Source of the DNA: Deinococcus gobiensis I-0
GTDB lineage: Bacteria > Deinococcota > Deinococci > Deinococcales > Deinococcaceae
NCBI RefSeq assembly: GCF_000252445.1
Contig: NC_017791.1
Location: 360,525 to 424,524, forward strand
Length of the DNA stretch: 64,000 nt
Reading direction: 5' to 3'
Positions 41,018 through 49,107 of the stretch are shown here, in pieces. The notes under the pieces are model-generated. The model was not told where the DNA came from. It was given only the letters and a program-made list of their open reading frames with translations, and ran no database searches. The stretch's first letter is position 1. Every line of letters begins with the position of its first letter. A program made the position numbers and the translations under genes.

Positions 41018-41661
41018 ATAAAATAAGATTCGCAGTTATTGACGATAGTTACGATGAAGCAGGGGACATTATATATATCCTTAACAATTATGCTGATAAA
41101 TATGATATATCCTTTAGATTGTATGTTCCTAACACGAATGAAGACCTCTCTAGTATACTTAAAGAAGTAGAATCTTTACAATATAATGGTATAATAATAG
41201 ATCAAAGACTTGGTGAGTATTCTCATATAACTTCGGGAGGAATCGAGATCGCTCAAAAGGTAAGGAATATAGATAAGGCCTTGCCAATATTTATATTAAC
41301 TAAATATATAGGTGACGAATCATTAATCTCACTGGGTTTCTCAATAGATGATGCTATTGAAAAAAACCAAATAATCGAACACCCAGAAGCCTTTTTAGGA
41401 AGATTAATGAGATCCGCTGGAAGATATATTGCTCACAATAAAAATATTTCAGACGAAATGAATAAACTCATAGAATACAGTTATTCTAGAGAGTTAACAG
41501 AAGAGGAGAATAAGAGACTCATAGAGATAAAAATGACCTTCACGCCTTACAGTGTTATAGAGGGAGCTATTAACCAAGAGAGCGAAATAGACAAATCAAT
41601 TGACGCCAAAATGGATGCCGCCATAGAACTTTTGAATAGAATACAAAACGGAAATAAATAA
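41014..41661 (+). CDS. Response-regulator receiver with helical output
   Basis: 215 aa, overlapping the kinase gene by 4 nt (ATGA). The receiver is complete: acidic pair D10/D11 (FAVIDDS), phosphoacceptor D63 (GIIIDQRLG), T96 (ILTKY) and K117 (AIEKN). The C-terminal 80 residues are helical and charged, with no known DNA-binding motif, so the output may be protein-protein contact with the HNH nuclease or the methyltransferase. It is the natural partner of the upstream kinase. Confidence 0.85.
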   Translation: MNKIRFAVIDDSYDEAGDIIYILNNYADKYDISFRLYVPNTNEDLSSILKEVESLQYNGIIIDQRLGEYSHITSGGIEIAQKVRNIDKALPIFILTKYIGDESLISLGFSIDDAIEKNQIIEHPEAFLGRLMRSAGRYIAHNKNISDEMNKLIEYSYSRELTEEENKRLIEIKMTFTPYSVIEGAINQESEIDKSIDAKMDAAIELLNRIQNGNK

Positions 41662-42281
41662 TGCTACATGTGAGAAAATGTGATAAAAAGTATCAGAACT
41701 ATGGAAGTTTCAAGAAATACATAAGAGTAGATTTTAGATACCGCTGTGTCTACTGCCATAGACATGAGGGAGCCTTTAACAGCTATAGGGAGTTTCAGAT
41801 AGATCATATTAGGCCGAAGAGTATACCAAGATTTGAACATTTAGAGAATGAATATTCGAATTTGGTTTACTCGTGCCCGCATTGCAATAATACAAAAAGA
41901 GCTGAGTGGCCTTCGGATAATCCCGTTGAAGACGGCAGAGGCTGGATTGATCCCTGCGAATATGACTTTGATGATCATTATCAAATTAAATTTGACGGCA
42001 GCAATTTAGTTATAAAACACACCACTCCATTAGGAAACTGGCTAATTCATAGCTTAGGTTTGAAGCAAGCGGCAAGAATTAAAAATATATCTAAATGGTA
42101 CAGAGAAACATATAAGCTAAGAAAGCTAGTTTTAGGATTTCACCGTCAAAGTAAAAGAGAAGATATATTAGAGGAGGACAGACAGGCCTGTCTTGCCCAA
42201 AGAGATGATATGCTAGCAATTTTAAAAGATTTATTTACTCCAGAGCCATACGAGTCATTTAAAATTCCTGAAGCACTATAG
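41661..42281 (+). CDS. HNH endonuclease, presumed effector
   Basis: 206 aa; the start shares a base with the stop of the receiver gene (TAATG). The zinc-HNH core is complete: CVYC (C29, C32), IDHIRPKS (D48, H49), N67 in NLVY, and CPHCNNTK (C72, C75, N76, N77). The remaining 120 residues are helical and basic. As the last gene of the operon it is the likely DNA-cutting effector of a methylation-linked, phospho-signalled defence system; this role is inferred. Confidence 0.85.
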   Translation: MLHVRKCDKKYQNYGSFKKYIRVDFRYRCVYCHRHEGAFNSYREFQIDHIRPKSIPRFEHLENEYSNLVYSCPHCNNTKRAEWPSDNPVEDGRGWIDPCEYDFDDHYQIKFDGSNLVIKHTTPLGNWLIHSLGLKQAARIKNISKWYRETYKLRKLVLGFHRQSKREDILEEDRQACLAQRDDMLAILKDLFTPEPYESFKIPEAL

Positions 42282-42524
42282 AAGTATCATGATAAATAAG
42301 ATTAGAAACCAAGTTTATTAGTATCTGTGATTAGTGACGAAGGCAGATTAGGGCTACAGCAAGATCCTGATTGCGCAATTGTAAAAGCTCCTCCATGGGC
42401 CTGATCCACATGTCCGTCTACGCGCTCACCGCGTTCTGACTGCGCTACAACACTTTCCCACCACCACGGCCTCCAGTTCTCACCTTTGGTGCCGAGTGCG
42501 GCTGCGCAGCATTTGCCGGCGCGC
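42282..42524. other. Right boundary of the AT-rich island
   Basis: AT-rich sequence continues to about 42385, then composition returns to GC-rich. The GC-rich part contains only broken short frames (for example from the ATG at 42396) that may be relics of a prophage gene. No repeat matching the left boundary near 37181 was found beyond a trivial CCATGG. Confidence 0.4.
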
Positions 42525-42535
42525 TAGCCTGGGAC

Positions 42536-43246
42536 ATGACGTCTCCTGTGTCCCTGCACTTTGAGCCGCCCGAACCCTCTGGGGACCGCGACTGGCCCCC
42601 CTACGTCCGCCTCACCTACGGCAGGTACGAGTCGCATTACACGGGCGGCAAGGACTTTGAAGAGTCGCCTTACCCGATGCTGTGGGTAGGATGGCTCATC
42701 CGTTACGCGCACCACATGGTGAGCCTGCTGCACGATGGCCTGGACCGGCTCTCGGACGAAGCTGTGCTCGCGGCGGCTACCCTCAAGGACCTTGCTGAGG
42801 ACCTGGGGGTCAAGAACGATACGGATGAAGCGACCATGCTGCTGCTTGAGGCCCAGGAGCAGTTGCTCGCCCGCATGCGTGCTTGCCACCTGCCGACACA
42901 TCCAGATGTGTACAGTGCGGCGGACGCGGCGACCGTACTGGACCGTTGGGAACCGGAGCTCCAGACGGTAAAGACCCACACGGCGCATATCCTGCAGATG
43001 TACCTGGACGATGTTCGAGGTGTATTGAAACGCCTGAAGGTAGAGCACGTGCGGCGTAGCCCAGCGGTGGACGTGCAGACGCCAGAGGAGGTCCAGGCGG
43101 CCACGATCACGCAACTGCGGGCGCTCCTTGCCCAGCTGGAGGCGGGGGCGTTCGCCGTGCGGGAGGTGCGCACCACGCAGCGCGGCTGGCTGGAGGAGAT
43201 CGTCATCCAGGGCCGGCATACTCCTGTGGAGCGCACCGAATCCTAG
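42536..43246 (+). CDS. Conserved-looking hypothetical protein with coiled-coil character
   Basis: 236 aa. TAGCCT ends 5 nt before the ATG and no ribosome site is present, so a leaderless start is likely. The protein is mostly helical (residues 55-200), without recognised domains. A decayed copy of its promoter and first 18-25 codons lies at 44768-44860, which shows that this sequence has been duplicated. A strong hairpin terminator follows the gene. Confidence 0.6.
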   Translation: MTSPVSLHFEPPEPSGDRDWPPYVRLTYGRYESHYTGGKDFEESPYPMLWVGWLIRYAHHMVSLLHDGLDRLSDEAVLAAATLKDLAEDLGVKNDTDEATMLLLEAQEQLLARMRACHLPTHPDVYSAADAATVLDRWEPELQTVKTHTAHILQMYLDDVRGVLKRLKVEHVRRSPAVDVQTPEEVQAATITQLRALLAQLEAGAFAVREVRTTQRGWLEEIVIQGRHTPVERTES

Positions 43247-43304
43247 AGGACGCCATGGCGATAGACGAAGGGCGGAGTGGCTTTGCCCTCCGCCTGTTTG
43301 GGGA

Positions 43305-43360
43305 ACTCGACGCTCCAGAACGGCTCGTTTGCGGCTCTGGAGCGTCGAGTGCAGTTTTGT
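43305..43360 (+). terminator. Long-stem terminator
   Basis: A perfect 15-bp inverted repeat (ACTCGACGCTCCAGA at 43305-43319 and its complement at 43336-43350) followed by GCAGTTTTGTT. It serves the gene ending at 43246 and may also act on the leftward acetyltransferase side. Confidence 0.75.
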
Positions 43361-43370
43361 TCCTGGGACG

Positions 43371-43853
43371 TCAATGGATGGGCTTCAGCTCCCGTTGCAT
43401 CGTGATACTCACAGGTTCGAAGCCCAGACCTTCGTAGAGCGCCCGAGCCGGGTGGTTGTGCCCGAACACATGCAGTTGTACGGCCGTCGCGCCCCGCTCT
43501 GCCGCATGCTGCTCGAGCAGCCAGAACGCCTCCCGGGCGTACCCCCGCCGCCGATGCTCCGCCCCAACCTCGATCTCGTAGACGAAGGCGATCTTCTGCC
43601 CGCCTCGTTGCATCAGCTTGTACCACAGCACGCCGACGTCCTGATGCCGGTCCGCGTCATGGAGATCGAAGCAGAAATTGTGCGGCGTCGCTGAGCCCTC
43701 TGGAAGGAGCGTCTGAAAGTCTGCCGCTGAGCGCTCCTGCGCCTCCTCAGCAGTCCAGCGGCCACTTCGGACGTTCTCCGCGGCGTAAGTGGCCACCGAA
43801 CGCTGAAGAAATCGTTGGAAGCTTTCTGGGGTCATGGGATGGAGACTCAGCAT
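43371..43853 (-). CDS. GNAT-family acetyltransferase
   Basis: 160 aa. The acetyl-CoA site pattern is clear: VYEIEVGAEHRRRGYAREAF (motif A with RRRGYA, about 90-110), then ALYEGLGFE (motif B, about 140-148). It transfers an acetyl group from acetyl-CoA to an unknown amine. The -10 box TACGAT lies exactly 6 nt before the ATG at 43853 and supports this start; an ATG six codons in is the alternative. Confidence 0.85.
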   Translation of the reverse strand: MLSLHPMTPESFQRFLQRSVATYAAENVRSGRWTAEEAQERSAADFQTLLPEGSATPHNFCFDLHDADRHQDVGVLWYKLMQRGGQKIAFVYEIEVGAEHRRRGYAREAFWLLEQHAAERGATAVQLHVFGHNHPARALYEGLGFEPVSITMQRELKPIH

Positions 43854-43928
43854 GAGGAGATCGTAGACCCCGGAGAGGATGGGCAGAGCAGGCCAAGCCC
43901 CCGACCCTTGCGCCGTCGATGACGGCCA

Positions 43929-44501
43929 TCAGTTCTTGATCTGCCAGGCCAAGCGCCGATTGGGGATGCTCCTGTATGAGAGCTGCCGTCCATTGACCTG
44001 GGTCCACTCCACCAGATTCCATCCCCGGTCGTAGTCGAGGTCAAATTTTTCCTGTACGCCTTCACAGTTCTGGGTGCCATGAACGCTTGTGGCGAAGGTG
44101 GAGTACACATACTGGTCATTCCACACCGTGCCTCCAGAGACTTGGCGCGTCGTTGCGCTTCCCGTTGGGCGTCCCTGGGTCCAGGTGCGCAGCCAGTCGT
44201 GCGGCAAGGTCGCGAAGGCCGCCCGGAGATCACTCTGGTGCACCTCGCCCTCGCAGAGGGGTGAGCCATAGTTCGTTCCGTCGGGGGCCAGGGAGGCGGG
44301 AAGAGGAAGCTTGAATGTGCCGTCCGCCAGGACAGCGACGGGTGTCTGCGGCAGGAAGACCACGGGCGTGAAGCTGATGGCGTCCGGCCAGGGACCATCG
44401 CCGCGCAACTGCCCGTCTATGACGGGAACGGCGGGAAGGGGGGCTGGACCACAGGCCGTGATCAGGAGCGTCGGGAGGATGAGCCAGGGGAACCGATTCA
44501 T
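43929..44501 (-). CDS. Lipoprotein, unknown function
   Basis: 190 aa from the ATG at 44501. The N-terminus is a lipoprotein signal with lipobox LLITAC (residues about 12-17). The mature part is beta-rich, with a GPWPDAISFTPVVFLP-like opening, suggesting a small extracytoplasmic binding domain. Two cysteines in the mature part could form a disulfide. No family recognised. Confidence 0.6.
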   Translation of the reverse strand: MNRFPWLILPTLLITACGPAPLPAVPVIDGQLRGDGPWPDAISFTPVVFLPQTPVAVLADGTFKLPLPASLAPDGTNYGSPLCEGEVHQSDLRAAFATLPHDWLRTWTQGRPTGSATTRQVSGGTVWNDQYVYSTFATSVHGTQNCEGVQEKFDLDYDRGWNLVEWTQVNGRQLSYRSIPNRRLAWQIKN

Positions 44502-44530
44502 GGTCTGAACCTGGCGGAAGGGAGATGACG

Positions 44531-44710
44531 TCACGGTGACAAGAGGCTGTGGACTGGGCGAGCCTGCCCGAGCTGGTCTGGGGTGTAGGCCCGGTAGCCA
44601 GTCTTGGCATCCACAGTGGCTGGCAGCAGAATCCCCTGCTGGTGCCAGTGCCGCAGGGCATGGGGGCTGACGCCGCTTCGCTGGGCGAACTCGCTGATGG
44701 AGAGGTCCAC
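44531..44710 (-). CDS. Short MerR-type DNA-binding protein
   Basis: 59 aa from a GTG at 44710. The sequence DLSISEFAQRSGVSPHALRHWHQQGILLP...TGYRAYTPDQLGQA is a MerR helix-turn-helix plus wing. The protein ends directly after the wing, so the dimerisation helix and effector domain are missing. It is either a truncated remnant or a stand-alone MerR-fold DNA-binding protein. A dyad at 44724-44744 lies just upstream. Confidence 0.7.
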   Translation of the reverse strand: MDLSISEFAQRSGVSPHALRHWHQQGILLPATVDAKTGYRAYTPDQLGQARPVHSLLSP

Positions 44711-44723
44711 GCCCTCAGCCTCA

Positions 44724-44744
44724 ACCTTCGTGTAGCCCGAAGGT
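44724..44744. promoter_or_regulatory. Dyad upstream of the MerR-type gene
   Basis: ACCTTCG and CGAAGGT form a perfect inverted repeat with a 7-nt spacer. The length and place fit a MerR-family operator; binding is inferred. Confidence 0.45.
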
Positions 44745-44767
44745 CAAGGTGCGGTCTCGCAGGAGTT

Positions 44768-44860
44768 GCCAGCGCGGTAGCCTGCGACAAGATCTCCCGT
44801 ATCCCTCCACTTCAAGCCGCCCGAACCCCCGGAAACCGCAACTGGCCCCCGCAATCTCAC
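44768..44860 (+). pseudogene. Decayed copy of the 5' end of the gene at 42536
   Basis: The segment reproduces the promoter box TAGCCT and about 20 codons of the gene at 42536 (SPVSLHFKPPEPP against SPVSLHFEPPEPS). The start codon has changed to AAG and the frame drifts after TATG. It directly precedes the secreted-protein gene at 44886. Confidence 0.75.
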
Positions 44861-44885
44861 CGACCGCGCAACAGGTAGGAGCACG

Positions 44886-45395
44886 ATGAAACACTTGCTA
44901 TCCCTGATCCTTCTCTCCCTCCTCGCTGCTCCTGCCCAGGCGGCTGGTATCCCGATTAAGGCGCTCATCACCGGCAGTGGTGGGCAGGCCCGCCTCAGCG
45001 AGAACCTGTTCATCGTCAGCAAGCGCACGAGTGATGCCACGTACCTGGAGCTGGCCGTCGCGGTCGCCGACCAGACCTCGGGCGGCCGGATCTCCTCGTT
45101 GAGTCTCTTTGCTCTCAAGGACCGCCTGAAGCCCAGTGAGCTCGACCTGCTGGCCACGAACACCAATCGGATCGCCACGAGTTGCTTCAACATCAGTGCC
45201 GAGCGCCTGGACGGCATCTCCGCCTGGCTGAAGCTGCTCGACCGTCAGGGGGTGCGGGAGGCGCAAGCGAACTTCGGACCGATGGGGGTGGTGTTCAAGC
45301 GGGGCCGGACGGATAACGGCCCCTATACCGCAGTGTCCATGCTCCGGACGGGGGAGCCGGGTGCGGCACCCTGGACGAAGTACTGCACGAACTGA
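44886..45395 (+). CDS. Secreted protein, unknown function
   Basis: 169 aa with a Sec signal peptide (MKHLLSLILLSLLAAPAQA, cleavage after AQA) and TAGGAGCACG before the ATG. The mature domain is alpha/beta, with two cysteines (C104-type position and the terminal TKYCTN) that may pair. The last 19 bases of coding sequence are repeated at 48181-48199, part of a relic of a second copy. No family recognised. Confidence 0.65.
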   Translation: MKHLLSLILLSLLAAPAQAAGIPIKALITGSGGQARLSENLFIVSKRTSDATYLELAVAVADQTSGGRISSLSLFALKDRLKPSELDLLATNTNRIATSCFNISAERLDGISAWLKLLDRQGVREAQANFGPMGVVFKRGRTDNGPYTAVSMLRTGEPGAAPWTKYCTN

Positions 45396-45427
45396 AGAGG
45401 AGACCTAGCAGGACGTTGTCACTTCCT

Positions 45428-45928
45428 CTAAGCGCCCGAGTCTCTACTGGCTATTGGAGTGCTCTCTGCAGCCTGCAACCGCTTAATGATGCGAGAGCCA
45501 ACCCCAATCAACACGTTGTGATGATTCTTGCAGAGCAACCATTCGTATTTCTTGTCCACGATGTAATACTCGAATGCAAACAGCTCTCCCAAGACGGCTT
45601 CAATGGTGCCGATACGTCCTTCGAACACCCAATAGTTTCCATCATGTTTCCGTCGCTCCCAATCTTCGGTCAGCAACCACACGCGCTCATCGGGTGGCAA
45701 GAGTCGTGGCAGCCAGCGGTAGCCTTCGGGTTTATCAAGGTAAATAGCGTAATGTTCTCCTTTGAAGCCTTCCCACAGCCACGGGTGATCTCGACCCTGT
45801 GCCCCATAGATGGTGAAGGTCTCAAGGATTCGGCTGAGGACGGCGCTGTAACGGATTGAGCGTACCGGGACCAGATCCTCTGGAGGGAGCTGGAGAGCAT
45901 TCATGGCGGTGGCAATGTCAGCCCGCAT
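45428..45928 (-). CDS. DUF6756-like protein
   Basis: 166 aa. The stretch EYYIVDKKYEWLLCKNHHNVLIGVG is typical of the DUF6756 family as I recall it, and the preceding part (WLWEGFKGEHYAIYLDKPEGYRWLPRLLP) fits a cytoplasmic alpha/beta protein of immunity-protein-like size. TACCGT lies 7 nt before the ATG at 45928. The family function is unknown; an immunity or toxin-associated role is possible. Confidence 0.6.
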   Translation of the reverse strand: MRADIATAMNALQLPPEDLVPVRSIRYSAVLSRILETFTIYGAQGRDHPWLWEGFKGEHYAIYLDKPEGYRWLPRLLPPDERVWLLTEDWERRKHDGNYWVFEGRIGTIEAVLGELFAFEYYIVDKKYEWLLCKNHHNVLIGVGSRIIKRLQAAESTPIASRDSGA

Positions 45929-46028
45929 GTCTCATACGGTAGACCATGCTGGAAGTAACAAAGTGCTGCTATTGATGACGTTGATTTGCATTCGATCTGC
46001 GGAAACCTCTTGCCGGGTCACCCTGGCC

Positions 46029-46463
46029 TTACCCTTCGTTGAGGAGGGCAATCTGGCTATAGGTCACGGTAACCTGCGCACCACAAAAACTGATCTGGAA
46101 CCACCTGAAGGACTCTGTTTCCAATAGGCCCCCAAGGAGCACATTTTGGGCAAGGTCGAACTCCATGATTTCACGTATAGGCTCCTTCCTTGGGTCGAAG
46201 GGAACCATCCAGAGGACATCGGAAGTGCCTCCTTCTTCGGTAGGCGGGGGAATCTGTGCTTCGAGCGATGCCGCCTGCCACGCTTCTACGGTAATTCGAA
46301 CATCTCTGTATTCCCGTTCTGGCCCTTCTGGACAGTGAATGAGATAGGCCCCTTCGAGATGGAGTTCGAACCGTCGTGCGTCTGGGTCGAAGCTCACACC
46401 AAGGAGTGGATGATCATGGGTAACACCCAGCGTGGTATAGGCTTCCGGCTGGAGAACAGGCAA
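46029..46463 (-). CDS. Hypothetical beta-rich cytoplasmic protein
   Basis: 144 aa from a TTG at 46463, chosen because a perfect AAGGAGG precedes it by 9 nt; the frame is open up to an ATG at 46538. The sequence (LLGVSFDPDARRFELHLEGAYLIHCPEGPEREY) suggests a single beta-sandwich domain similar in size to immunity proteins of polymorphic toxins. No family is assigned. Confidence 0.55.
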   Translation of the reverse strand: MPVLQPEAYTTLGVTHDHPLLGVSFDPDARRFELHLEGAYLIHCPEGPEREYRDVRITVEAWQAASLEAQIPPPTEEGGTSDVLWMVPFDPRKEPIREIMEFDLAQNVLLGGLLETESFRWFQISFCGAQVTVTYSQIALLNEG

Positions 46464-46740
46464 AGGGTCAAGCCTCCTTGATGACGTGCCAAAGCACAGA
46501 GATGTGGGCACCAAGACAGTGTAGAACGTAGATAACATCGCTCATCTGTATGTTGATAAAGCATGGCCGTGTAGGCCAACACGGTGATCAATAGTGGCAG
46601 TGGTGCCGTGAAGTGTCTCTCGACACCAGGGCGCCTGAAGTTCACGGACGAGCTTTTCCTATGCCTGCCCCTCGGGTGAGACCGGCACCCATGACGCAAC
46701 ATCGCGCGACAGCGGCCGGGGTGCATGGTACGTCTGGGGA

Positions 46741-46881
46741 ATGAAAAAGCTGCTCGCGTTCCTGGCCCTAACCCTTGCCCCCGCCTTCGCCCTGCAGGTC
46801 ACCACCACGGAGAACCTCAACCTCCGCAGTGGAACTGAAGCCGCCCCAGTCCTGACGAGCAGTTCCACCCATTTGATCTGA
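46741..46881 (+). pseudogene. Truncated secreted SH3-domain protein
   Basis: 46 codons: a signal peptide (MKKLLAFLALTLAPAFA), then TTTENLNLRSGTEAAPVL, the start of a bacterial SH3 domain, followed by an early TGA. A full SH3b domain needs about 30 more residues, so this is probably a 5' relic. The 46464-46740 stretch upstream holds nothing recognisable. Confidence 0.65.
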
Positions 46882-47014
46882 TGATGCGCCGGGAAGACGG
46901 TGATGTGGTGGCTTTTAGAGACGACGAAGACAGCCTGCGCGGTCTGACCGTGTCCCGAGATGCTCAACCAGCAGTGACAGCGTCTTCCTAGTTCCTCAAC
47001 GGCGCCAACTCGTT

Positions 47015-47020
47015 TATAAT
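47015..47020 (+). promoter_or_regulatory. Consensus -10 box of the protease gene
   Basis: TATAAT, exactly 6 nt before the ATG at 47027; predicts a leaderless transcript. Confidence 0.6.
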
Positions 47021-47026
47021 TAGCCA

Positions 47027-48067
47027 ATGAAAAAGTCTAGTAGTATCTATACTTCCGACGATCGAATTGCCGACACGCTTTTGGAATACTTCCGAATTGA
47101 AAACTCTATTGTAGATCCGAGCAAAGTATCTGAGCGAGACCAATCTAGAATTAAGAGGTTAGATGTGGAAGGACAAAGAAAAAGCTTAATTTTCAAAAAC
47201 GTACTAGATTTTATAAGAGATAAAGCAGTATCTCCTATCGCAGACACTTTGAAATATGAGTATTTCTGTAAAAAGTTGGTTAGTGAGGGTTTATTAGTTC
47301 AGATGGGACAAAGTAATCTTAATCTATTTTCAGTAGGGGAATATTTAACTGAGTCGTATGAAGAAAGTATTGCTGAGTATGGTGGTTATACTCTACTGAT
47401 AAATGGATTTAAATCTGTTAGAGATTACTGTATCAGGTCAGTTACACCTATTGAGACTTATACTGAATTGGAAGACAATGGTGAACATAAGGGCATTGGC
47501 ACTGCTTTTTATATTGGCGACAACATGTTTGTCACAGCCAAACATGTTTTAAAGGATACTCAAAAATTTAGATTGCTTCTAGATGGTGAAATGCTTAATG
47601 TAACCAATATTACATTCAGTGATGATTTAAAACTTGATATAGCTTTGATATCGGTAGAAAGTCCTAAAGTATTATCATTGCCAGCTATAAGACTTGGAAC
47701 AGGTATGGTACTTGATGATATTATAGCTATGGGATTTCCAAAAATAACTAGCGGAATTAGTGAAGTTGTTGTAACAACATCTGGAGAAATAGTTGCGGAA
47801 GATTATATTTATTCGGCTGGAAGGAGAATGCATATTATAAATGCTAAAGTCAAGGGCGGAAATAGTGGAGGCCCTATTTTAAACTCATTGGGACAAGCTG
47901 TCGGTATTGTCACAAATGATGAACTTGACGAGTATAATCAAGGCAATGTTTTTGGACTTGCGGTCCCTTCAGAAGAAATAACTAAAATATTAAATAGTAC
48001 GGATAAAATTGTAAAACCAGTCAGATCTCACAATGGTTGGAGTAGTTTTAGAAAAGATAATATATAA
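47027..48067 (+). CDS. Trypsin-like serine protease with N-terminal helical domain
   Basis: 346 aa, AT-rich and foreign-looking compared with its neighbours. The protease domain (about 150-330) has the full triad: H173 in FVTAKHVL, D204 in KLDIALI and S280 in KGGNSGGPI, as in trypsin/HtrA-like enzymes. No signal peptide or PDZ domain is present, so it acts in the cytoplasm. The N-terminal 140 residues are helical and unrecognised, and could be a sensing or recruiting domain. Cytoplasmic trypsin-like proteases are known effectors in bacterial defence; that role is inferred here. Confidence 0.85.
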   Translation: MKKSSSIYTSDDRIADTLLEYFRIENSIVDPSKVSERDQSRIKRLDVEGQRKSLIFKNVLDFIRDKAVSPIADTLKYEYFCKKLVSEGLLVQMGQSNLNLFSVGEYLTESYEESIAEYGGYTLLINGFKSVRDYCIRSVTPIETYTELEDNGEHKGIGTAFYIGDNMFVTAKHVLKDTQKFRLLLDGEMLNVTNITFSDDLKLDIALISVESPKVLSLPAIRLGTGMVLDDIIAMGFPKITSGISEVVVTTSGEIVAEDYIYSAGRRMHIINAKVKGGNSGGPILNSLGQAVGIVTNDELDEYNQGNVFGLAVPSEEITKILNSTDKIVKPVRSHNGWSSFRKDNI

Positions 48068-48157
48068 TTCGTCATCCTTGAGGTAATATCCCTACTACCT
48101 ATTGGTACAGTGGCCTAACTATCTGATACTAAGTCTCAACTTCACAGCTCACAAAAT

Positions 48158-48216
48158 CAGTCCTGGCCCGTACGTCTGCTCTGGACGAAGTACTGCACGG
48201 GCTGAGAGGGGAGGTC
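48158..48216 (+). repeat. Chimeric relic: hairpin-repeat half joined to a duplicated gene end
   Basis: 48158-48179 matches 50900-50921 in 21 of 22 positions (the CAGTCCTGGCCCG...GTCTGC element in front of the recombinase). 48181-48199 is identical to 45371-45389, the 3' end of the secreted-protein gene. The two relics are directly joined. Confidence 0.7.
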
Positions 48217-48244
48217 TCTTTTCCCGATCTGACATAGTGCGGCC

Positions 48245-49081
48245 ATGTGGTGGTTGGGCGAGCAGCGTGGGTATCTCAGTGATTGGCTGACTCAGCAGTG
48301 GGTCAAGCGGACCGGGCGTTCCCTCGCTCCCTACCCTGAGCTCCTGGGTCCGGTGGGAACTCGCCGGCGCATCGGCTTCGATCAGCCTGAGCAGCTGGCC
48401 CAGACGCTCCACTTGACGCTCGACACCCCCCAGGCTGGTGGACTCCTTCAGGACACGGCAGCGCTGTTCCCCGGAGTCCATCCCAGGGTGGCGCACTTCT
48501 ACGATCAGACCTCTCTCTACGATCTTCAGGTCTGGAGTGCGTGGCGTGGTCCCTTCCGTCCGTTCGGCTGGTTGCTGGGCCTGCTGTTCAGCCGCCGCTT
48601 GGAGCAGATGAACGTGCCGCTGGATGGTCTGGATACGGCCTGGGGCATGCGAAGCGAGGTGGCGTATCTGAAGGACCGCCTGGGACAGTTGCGCTACGCC
48701 GTCTGGCGCCGCGTACTGCGCCGTACGGGGCGGGTGCTATTCGTGGGGTATTACAGTGCCGTCCAGTTACCGGAGGGCGCGGGGGTGCGGATCGTCTTTC
48801 CGCTGCCGGGCGGCAATCTGACGGTGCTGATGAAGGCGGAGGTGGGGCCGGCGGGGCAGTTGTTCCTGCGTTCTCACGGTCGACAGTTCGGTGGGGCCGG
48901 GGCGTACTTCACTCTGGCCGGTCCACCGCACCCACAGGCCATCGGGCGCATGATCCCGTTGCACGAGGACATCGAGGTGTGGGCGGATGGCCCAGCTGAT
49001 CTGCGTACCCGGCACGTACTGCGGCTGTGGCGGTGGACGTTTCTGGAATTGCATTACTTGATCCGGCGCGCAGAGCAGTAA
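48245..49081 (+). CDS. Hypothetical protein, 278 aa
   Basis: CATAGT ends exactly 6 nt before the ATG, so a leaderless start is likely. The sequence is Trp- and Arg-rich, with a hydrophobic stretch around residues 100-115 (PFGWLLGLLFSRRLEQM) and a beta-rich C-terminal half. It may be a membrane-associated cytoplasmic protein. I do not recognise a family. Confidence 0.55.
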   Translation: MWWLGEQRGYLSDWLTQQWVKRTGRSLAPYPELLGPVGTRRRIGFDQPEQLAQTLHLTLDTPQAGGLLQDTAALFPGVHPRVAHFYDQTSLYDLQVWSAWRGPFRPFGWLLGLLFSRRLEQMNVPLDGLDTAWGMRSEVAYLKDRLGQLRYAVWRRVLRRTGRVLFVGYYSAVQLPEGAGVRIVFPLPGGNLTVLMKAEVGPAGQLFLRSHGRQFGGAGAYFTLAGPPHPQAIGRMIPLHEDIEVWADGPADLRTRHVLRLWRWTFLELHYLIRRAEQ

Positions 49082-49107
49082 TTCTCTGTTGTCCTGCACC
49101 TGGAGGA

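Noticed and set aside
42396..42520. Short frame MGLIHMSVYALTAF as a membrane peptide gene
   Set aside because: It stops after 14 codons and the downstream sequence reads only in broken frames, so it is more likely a relic.
43305..43350. 15-bp perfect inverted repeat as a transposon end or MITE
   Set aside because: A T-run follows one arm and it lies directly after a gene, so a terminator is the simpler reading. No target duplication was seen.
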